DNA of 64,000 nucleotides from Clostridia bacterium (GTDB lineage: Bacteria; Bacillota; Clostridia; TANB77; CAG-465): contig JAUNGP010000002.1 of NCBI GenBank assembly GCA_030524345.1, forward strand, positions 100,830 to 164,829. Reading direction: 5' to 3'. A program made the position numbers and the translations under genes. The notes under the pieces were generated by a model. That model was not told where the DNA came from. It searched no databases and saw only the letters and a list, made by a program, of their open reading frames with translations. Position 1 is the first letter of the stretch; each line of letters opens with the position of its first letter. Below are positions 59,115 to 64,000 of the stretch, one piece after another.

Positions 59115-59879
59115 TTACATCACTCTTATATCCCCTGTAACAGTTGCAACAGTAAAGTCTCCAATATATTTACCAGATTCAACATATTCATTTTTTACAT
59201 CTCCACATATTGTGTGAGGTAATAAGCGCAATTTTTTAAAATTATGAAACTTCATTTTTATATCCCCGCTAGTTGTTGAAATGTCTGCATTAACATCGTT
59301 TTTGGCATTCATTTCTAATTTGATGTCTCCACTTGTACATCTAATTTTTGCACCAGTAAAATTCATTTCAGATTTCACATCGCCAGAAGTACTACTAACT
59401 TCTATTTTTTCTACCACTACTCCACTAGTTATCCATACATCGCCTGACGATGTTTTTATTTTTAATAATTTTGTAGAAATGGCACCACTCAGTTTTACAT
59501 CGGCAGATACGGTATTAATTGAAATTTCATCAAAAAGTTTTCGTGGAATGTGAATATTGATTTGTAAATTACTATAATGACAACATCCATCAAAATTGAT
59601 AGAAATCATTAATTGTCTATTTCTCACTTTAAAATCAAATTTTAGTTTCTCATCACCTTTATATCCCCCAATTTGTCCAATTGCATTTGCCTCAATTAAG
59701 CCACTATCCACTGCCTTGATATTAACATCTATAAAACTTGTATCAATCAAGATCTTATCAATATTAGTAGCTTTCTCACACCGTTTTTCATTGATTTTAA
59801 CCTTTTTTCCAGATTCTTTTTCTTTGATTACTTGACCATCGATAATTGTTACACTATTCTGATTAATAATTCGAATCAT
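59115..59879 (-). CDS. DUF4097-family beta-strand-repeat protein
   Basis: 254 aa built of short beta repeats: KTSSGDVWITSGVVVEKIEV, then SSTSGDVKSEMNFTGAKIRC, TSGDIKLEMNAK and TTSGDIKMKFHNF. This is the DUF4097 putative adhesin fold (beta helix). There is no signal peptide or membrane helix, so it is probably cytoplasmic or membrane-associated. It starts the host region right of the prophage; role unknown. Confidence 0.85.
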   Translation of the reverse strand: MIRIINQNSVTIIDGQVIKEKESGKKVKINEKRCEKATNIDKILIDTSFIDVNIKAVDSGLIEANAIGQIGGYKGDEKLKFDFKVRNRQLMISINFDGCCHYSNLQINIHIPRKLFDEISINTVSADVKLSGAISTKLLKIKTSSGDVWITSGVVVEKIEVSSTSGDVKSEMNFTGAKIRCTSGDIKLEMNAKNDVNADISTTSGDIKMKFHNFKKLRLLPHTICGDVKNEYVESGKYIGDFTVATVTGDIRVM

Positions 59880-60037
59880 ATTTTTCCTCCTTCACCAAAA
59901 TAAATAATTATTATCCTTTCAATATCAAAATTTGATATATTATATAATACATTCTCTAAAAATTCAAGTTATGCCAACTTATAGCTAAAACTTGTATAAA
60001 TATTTATCATTTACACAAAATAATTATAGGTGATTTT

Positions 60038-61306
60038 ATGAACATAATGCACAGATTAGAAGTACGAAATGGTGTTTTGCAAAACGTAATGTATATATAC
60101 TATCCTACAGAATATGAATTTGCGCTAGACTTTGATAGCTTAAAAACGCATGTCATCAGTGTAACGGATAAGGTAAGAGAATATGCATTAAAAAATATTT
60201 CCAGATTTTCAAGTGAATCCATTTTGCTAATATTAAATGGTGTAGTAGTAGGAACAGTATTACTAACCCAATTAGTAGCAGATACAAATTTAAAAAATAT
60301 CCCACAGAATATCTCCCAAAACATATCAAAAATAAATGTAGAAAAGCCAAAAAATATAGAAGTCTCACAAGCTTCTTTAAAAGAAATAAGTAAAGCAGAG
60401 ACTCAAGATTTCCCAGAGGATCCTAATTCGCCAAGTAATTTACTAAGCACCACAAATTACACATCAACAAATTCAGGAAGTGTATCTAACTTAGTTTTAA
60501 GTGAATCGACAACAATTATTCCTTTAAAACTATCTGATGGAAAGATTATACAAATTGGATTAGAGGATTATATAGTAGGTGTTGTAGGTTCTGAGATGCC
60601 TGCAGAATTTAATACAGAAGCCTTAAAGGCACAGGCAGTGGCAGCAAGAACTTATGCATTAAAAAAAGTAGCAGCTGGTATAACATTAACTACTAATTCT
60701 GAAACACAGAGTTACAAGAGTGAGAAGGAATTAAAAGATATGTGGGGCAATTCTTTTAATAAATATTATACCAAAGTAAAGAATGCTGTCTATTCAACAA
60801 GTAGAGAGTGTATAACATATAATGGAAATTTAATAGATGCACTATACTTTTCTACAAGTAATGGAAAAACAGAAGAACCTATAAACGTATGGGGATATAG
60901 TGCACCTTATTTAAAAAGTGTAGATAGTAGTTTTGAGATAGGCGCAAACGGATATGAGGCAACTAAAACTTTTTCTAAAACTGCTTTTTGTAATACGTTA
61001 GGTATCGATGAACCATCACTTACAAATATCAAAATTATAGAAAAAACGACAGGTGATAGAATAAAGAAAATATCAATTGGAGGAAAGATTTTTGGCGGTG
61101 TTGAATTAAGAACATTACTCGGGCTAAGATCCACTGACTTTAGTATTTCTACTAGCGGCGATAATGTGATTGTTACAACAAGAGGATATGGTCATGGAGT
61201 TGGCATGAGTCAAAGAGGAGCACATATACTCGCCACACAAAATGGTTGGAATTACCAACAAATATTAAAATATTACTATACAGGAGTAGAAATTACTAAA
61301 AAATAG
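60038..61306 (+). CDS. spoIID: SpoIID/LytB-domain protein (sporulation transglycosylase-like)
   Basis: 422 aa. A membrane helix lies near 65-82 (LLILNGVVVGTVLLTQLV) after a cytoplasmic part, then a Ser/Asn linker and the SpoIID domain (LEDYIVGVVGSEMPAEFNTE, then ALKAQAVAARTYALKK, the E at SEMP being the probable catalytic residue; YGHGVGMSQRGAHILATQNG near the end). In spore formers SpoIID trims septal peptidoglycan with SpoIIP/IIM. This is the main hint to a sporulating host. The 64-residue N-terminus is longer than usual. Confidence 0.88.
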   Translation: MNIMHRLEVRNGVLQNVMYIYYPTEYEFALDFDSLKTHVISVTDKVREYALKNISRFSSESILLILNGVVVGTVLLTQLVADTNLKNIPQNISQNISKINVEKPKNIEVSQASLKEISKAETQDFPEDPNSPSNLLSTTNYTSTNSGSVSNLVLSESTTIIPLKLSDGKIIQIGLEDYIVGVVGSEMPAEFNTEALKAQAVAARTYALKKVAAGITLTTNSETQSYKSEKELKDMWGNSFNKYYTKVKNAVYSTSRECITYNGNLIDALYFSTSNGKTEEPINVWGYSAPYLKSVDSSFEIGANGYEATKTFSKTAFCNTLGIDEPSLTNIKIIEKTTGDRIKKISIGGKIFGGVELRTLLGLRSTDFSISTSGDNVIVTTRGYGHGVGMSQRGAHILATQNGWNYQQILKYYYTGVEITKK

Positions 61307-61345
61307 TAGGCTATACATTTGCATAGCTTACTTTCTTTTTTATAG
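61304..61345 (+). terminator. Terminator of spoIID
   Basis: GTAGGCTAT and ATAGCTTAC form a stem with a short loop, followed by TTTCTTTTTT. A near-perfect stem with one G-T pair. The stretch to 61511 has nothing else that I can support. Confidence 0.65.
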
Positions 61346-61511
61346 TTCTTTTATAATTTTCAAATATTTTTCTATTTTCTCCTCACTTAAAAATTTGATA
61401 CAAGTCGTAAAAGATTGATAGCTATATTTTATTTTGCAACATAATAAAAGTAAAACATATCATATTTACCAATGATATAAGTGAAAATTATATCGCCTAT
61501 TAAGTCTTATA

Positions 61512-62507
61512 CTACTTTCTCACTTCATTCTTGCATTCACCAGTTTCAATAAACTCTTTTATATTACTTAAAGAAACACTTGCAATTTTATCCAAAGCTT
61601 CCCTCGTAAAGAAAGCTTGATGTGAAGTAATAACAACATTTGGCATTGAAAGTAACAATGAAAGTCCTCTATCCCTTTTGTATGAATTAGACATGTCATT
61701 TAAGAAAAATTCTTCTTCATCTTCGTAAACATCAAGTCCAAGGCCACCGATTTTATCTTCTTCTAATTTATCTATTAAACTCTTTGTATCAATTAGTTTA
61801 CCCCTACTTGTGTTGATGATAACAACTCCATCTTTCATCTTATCTATACTTTCTGCATTAATCATCTTCTTATTTTCTTTCGTTAAAGGACAATGTAAAG
61901 ATATAATGTCAGATTTTTCATATAATTCATCTAATGTAGTATATCTAAATCCAAGCTCTTTTTCTGCCTCTTTATTTTCAAATACATCATAAGCCAAAAT
62001 TTCTGTACCAAAGCCTTTCATAATTTGAATAAAAGCTCTACCTATTTTTCCAGTTCCAATAACACCAACAGTTTTACCATGTATATCAAATCCAAGTAAA
62101 CCATTTAAAGTAAAGTTATATTTTTTAGTTCTCTGATATGCTTTATAAATTTTTCTATCTATACTAAGAAGTAAAGCTACAGCATGTTCAGCAACGGCAT
62201 AAGGTGAATATTCAGGAACCCTTACAACTTTTAATCCATCAGGTAAATTATCTATATCCACATTATTATATCCAGCACAACGAAGAACAATAAGTTTTAC
62301 TCCACATTCTTTTAAAATTTCTAAAGTGTCTTTATCGGCCAAATCGTTAACGAATATACAAATAGCATCATATCCTCTAGCAAGAGGTGCAGTTTCAGCA
62401 TTTAATTTTGTTTCTAAATATTTAATTTCATAACCATAATCTACATTATACTCATTAAAAAGTTTTTTATCATATTCTTTTGTATCAAAAAATAATATTT
62501 TCATCAT
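61512..62507 (-). CDS. D-2-hydroxyacid dehydrogenase (D-lactate dehydrogenase-like)
   Basis: 331 aa from MMKILFFDTKEYDKKLFNEY; AGGGAGGAATTTTT supports this start over the longer frame from 62573. The NAD site is TVGVIGTGKIGRAFIQ. Catalytic residues are the Arg in INTSRGKLID, the Glu in GLDVYEDEEEFF and the His in VITSHQAFFT. It reduces 2-oxoacids such as pyruvate to D-2-hydroxyacids. It is monocistronic and lies outside the prophage. Confidence 0.92.
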   Translation of the reverse strand: MMKILFFDTKEYDKKLFNEYNVDYGYEIKYLETKLNAETAPLARGYDAICIFVNDLADKDTLEILKECGVKLIVLRCAGYNNVDIDNLPDGLKVVRVPEYSPYAVAEHAVALLLSIDRKIYKAYQRTKKYNFTLNGLLGFDIHGKTVGVIGTGKIGRAFIQIMKGFGTEILAYDVFENKEAEKELGFRYTTLDELYEKSDIISLHCPLTKENKKMINAESIDKMKDGVVIINTSRGKLIDTKSLIDKLEEDKIGGLGLDVYEDEEEFFLNDMSNSYKRDRGLSLLLSMPNVVITSHQAFFTREALDKIASVSLSNIKEFIETGECKNEVRK

Positions 62508-62632
62508 AAAAATTCCTCCCTTTATATTATTCTTGCAACTATATATTATATCACCATTTTCAACTACATACAATATACTATAATAATATTTTATTAATAT
62601 CGTATCTTTGTGGTATTATTATGAGCTAATTA

Positions 62633-62661
62633 TTGATATAACATACTAGTAGTGATATAAT
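62633..62661 (+). promoter_or_regulatory. Promoter of the HD-domain gene
   Basis: TTGATA (62633-62638), 17-nt spacer, TATAAT (62656-62661); the ATG at 62683 follows GGGAGG. Confidence 0.7.
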
Positions 62662-62682
62662 ATAAATGTTGGGAGGTTTTTA

Positions 62683-63252
62683 ATGTTTTTTTCAAATAGA
62701 AAATTTAACTATGTATATTCACTTAACAATAACTCGGTAAAAGCAATTGGCTCAGACGTCAATTTATTAGATGATTGCCTTGAATATAATAAATTTGTAT
62801 CCGATCTAATTGATAATCAAATTGTGTTAGAAATGATGGATTATATGCAACATGGTACAACAAGTTGTTATCAACATTGTATCAATGTATCTTATTATAG
62901 TTATAAATTGGCAAAGAAACTAAATCTTGATGCTAAATCTACTGCAAGAGCTGCACTACTTCATGATTTATTCTTATATGATTGGCACAAGACCGCTAAA
63001 GTGAAATCTCTATTTAAAAAGCATGGATTTACTCATCCAAAAAAAGCTTTAGAAAATGCAAGTAAATATTTTCATTTAAATGACAAAGAAAAAGATATTA
63101 TTATAAAACATATGTGGCCATTAACAATAGTGCCACCTAAATATAAAGAAAGTTATATTGTTAGTTTCATGGATAAGTACTGTTGTTTAATAGAAACGTT
63201 CTATCCTAAATTCCATAAGATTCATTTTTTGAAAAAAGTTTCATACCTATAA
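62683..63252 (+). CDS. HD-domain phosphohydrolase
   Basis: 189 aa. The HD motif is clear: HGTTSCYQHCINVSYYSYKL, then ARAALLHDLFLYDWHK with the HD pair, and a later His in IIIKHMWPLT. Related to clostridial HD proteins that hydrolyse nucleotides or act as metal-dependent phosphohydrolases; substrate unknown. It ends in FLKKVSYL. Confidence 0.87.
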   Translation: MFFSNRKFNYVYSLNNNSVKAIGSDVNLLDDCLEYNKFVSDLIDNQIVLEMMDYMQHGTTSCYQHCINVSYYSYKLAKKLNLDAKSTARAALLHDLFLYDWHKTAKVKSLFKKHGFTHPKKALENASKYFHLNDKEKDIIIKHMWPLTIVPPKYKESYIVSFMDKYCCLIETFYPKFHKIHFLKKVSYL

Positions 63253-63464
63253 ACAAAAATATTATAGGTATTTTTATTTTAGAATATGGCTTTCTTCTTC
63301 CTCTACTTGTTTTATTTACTAAAGATTTTCCAGCAAAGCTCTGTAAAGCCAGTAAAATAAGCATTTTATAAAATGATAAATTTGCTGGAAAAAATATAAT
63401 AGGATGTTGATATATCAACAATTCTGTGATATTATCCTTTTTAAGAATGTTGATATTTCAATGG
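63253..63464 (+). other. Region upstream of the mini-array, putative CRISPR leader
   Basis: Contains a perfect 12-bp inverted repeat, TTTTCCAGCAAA (63326-63337) with its complement at 63381-63392, the palindrome CATTTTATAAAATG, and GTTGATATATCAAC followed later by GTTGATATTTCAAT just before the first repeat. The minus-strand frame here (63206-63421) has no support. The AT-rich lead-in with conserved-looking short palindromes suits a CRISPR leader. Confidence 0.5.
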
Positions 63465-63627
63465 GTTCAACTTTAACATAAGATGTATTTAAATGTTAAA
63501 TATGTTATGACTCTATTTTTAGAGCCACCAAGTTCAACTTTAACACAAGATGTATTTAAATATATTTTTTAAACTTCCTTCCCCTGTTGCTGCAATTGTT
63601 CAACTTTAACATGAAATGTATCTAAAT
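63465..63627 (+). CRISPR. Mini CRISPR array, three 30-nt repeats and two spacers (type I-B repeat)
   Basis: Repeats at 63465-63494, 63532-63561 and 63598-63627; each starts GTTCAACTTTAACA and ends in TAAAT. Spacers are 37 nt (63495-63531) and 36 nt (63562-63597), the normal type I-B range. Repeat 3 has two to four differences, marking the trailer end, so the leader is on the left. Spacer 2 matches the resident prophage (25772-25807) at 31 of 36 positions with CCT as PAM. Spacer 1 has no match I could find in this window. The cas operon is 57 kb away in this window, but shares the chromosome. Confidence 0.88.
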
Positions 63628-63764
63628 GAACATACATCCCTATTATTTACATAACTTCCTATATTTAATTTTAACCAAATATAATACATATCTTATCAAT
63701 TTATCTACCATATCAGTAATTTAATCACTCATTCTCATATATTGAAAAAAATAAAGGAAAATGG
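63628..63764. other. Spacer between mini-array and tRNA-Leu promoter
   Basis: AT-rich sequence with no gene and no further repeat copy that I can detect. Confidence 0.4.
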
Positions 63765-63793
63765 TTGACAAGAAAATGAAAAGATGCTATAAT
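63765..63793 (+). promoter_or_regulatory. Promoter of tRNA-Leu
   Basis: TTGACA (63765-63770), 17-nt spacer, TATAAT (63788-63793): full consensus, as usual for stable RNA genes. Confidence 0.85.
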
Positions 63794-63817
63794 ATGAATT
63801 GCTATAAGAAATAGCAT

Positions 63818-63906
63818 GCGAGTGTGGCGGAATAGGCAGACGCACAGGACTTAAAATCCTGCGGGCTTCAAAACCCGTACCGGTTCGACTCCGGTCACTC
63901 GCACCA
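63818..63906 (+). tRNA. tRNA-Leu (anticodon TAA)
   Basis: 89 nt with a long variable arm (GCGGGCTTCAAAACCCGT region), as in class II tRNAs. The acceptor stem GCGAGTG pairs with CACTCGC. The anticodon loop is CTTAAAA, giving TAA. The T arm GGTTCGACTCC and encoded CCA are present. Confidence 0.96.
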
Positions 63907-64000
63907 ACGATGTTTCTGTTCGAACTAAATTGAACAGATAGATACGAAAATCAATCAGAAATGGTTGATTTTTTCTTTTGCAAAAAATCATCCTAATTCT

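Noticed and set aside
63206..63421. Minus-strand reading frame of 71 codons
   Set aside because: It overlaps the HD-domain gene end and the inverted repeat upstream of the array, and lacks a ribosome binding site.
63495..63531. Target of spacer 1 within this window
   Set aside because: I found no convincing match on either strand by eye. A database search is needed before any origin is claimed.

Overview
The window is very AT-rich bacterial chromosome (AGGAGG-type ribosome binding sites, TTGACA-17-TATAAT promoters, a spoIID gene). This points to a low-GC, spore-forming Bacillota of the class Clostridia; I cannot name the species.

Layout: (1) 1-6110, minus strand: type I-B CRISPR effector operon cas6-cas8b-cas7-cas5-cas3, with cas3 cut by the window edge. 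(2) 6349-7821: decayed genes. (3) 7822-17933, minus strand: a ten-gene exopolysaccharide/capsule operon (VanZ-like protein, priming sugar transferase, glycosyltransferases, Wzy-like polymerase, acyltransferase, Wzx-like flippase). (4) 18279-59060: a complete-looking siphovirus prophage of about 40.8 kb in a tRNA-Glu(CTC) gene. It is bounded by a 41-bp att duplication, with the integrase next to attR. From attR leftward it carries lysogeny genes (two-HTH S24 repressor, PemK/MazF-like protein, cro-like regulator), early and replication genes, terminase, portal, head, tail and lysis genes on the minus strand, and then plus-strand accessory genes at 19.0-22.3 kb. (5) 59115-64000: DUF4097 protein, SpoIID, D-2-hydroxyacid dehydrogenase, HD-domain protein, a three-repeat CRISPR array and tRNA-Leu(TAA).

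The most interesting content is a conflict between the CRISPR system and the prophage, visible within this window. Spacer 2 of the mini-array (63562-63597) matches the prophage tail-fibre gene at 25772-25807 at 31 of 36 positions, with CCT directly 5' of the protospacer. The same prophage carries two tandem cassettes (20630-20836 and 20935-21138). Each has a consensus promoter, a small palindrome near the expected start, two or three 30-nt units resembling the host CRISPR repeat, and an intrinsic terminator. The gaps between units (21, 22 and 43 nt) do not fit an ordinary I-B array. This is the layout expected of RNA anti-CRISPRs (repeat mimics). Just upstream are two promoters sharing a perfect 18-bp palindrome, a ribbon-helix-helix regulator without a canonical start codon, and a small acidic protein, a layout like acr/aca loci.

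A second unusual module lies between the tape-measure gene and the tail-chaperone genes: an Arc-like RHH gene with a palindromic operator around its promoter, a divergent small RNA with its own promoter and terminator, and a BRO/KilAC antirepressor. It resembles the arc-sar-ant immunity I region of phage P22. The MuF-type head protein ends in an HEIGH metalloprotease domain and is followed by a small overlapping gene, like MuF polymorphic toxin/immunity pairs. Several genes are frameshifted (integrase, tail hub protein, AP2-type protein, DUF4236 gene). Either the prophage is partly decayed or the assembly has indel errors.
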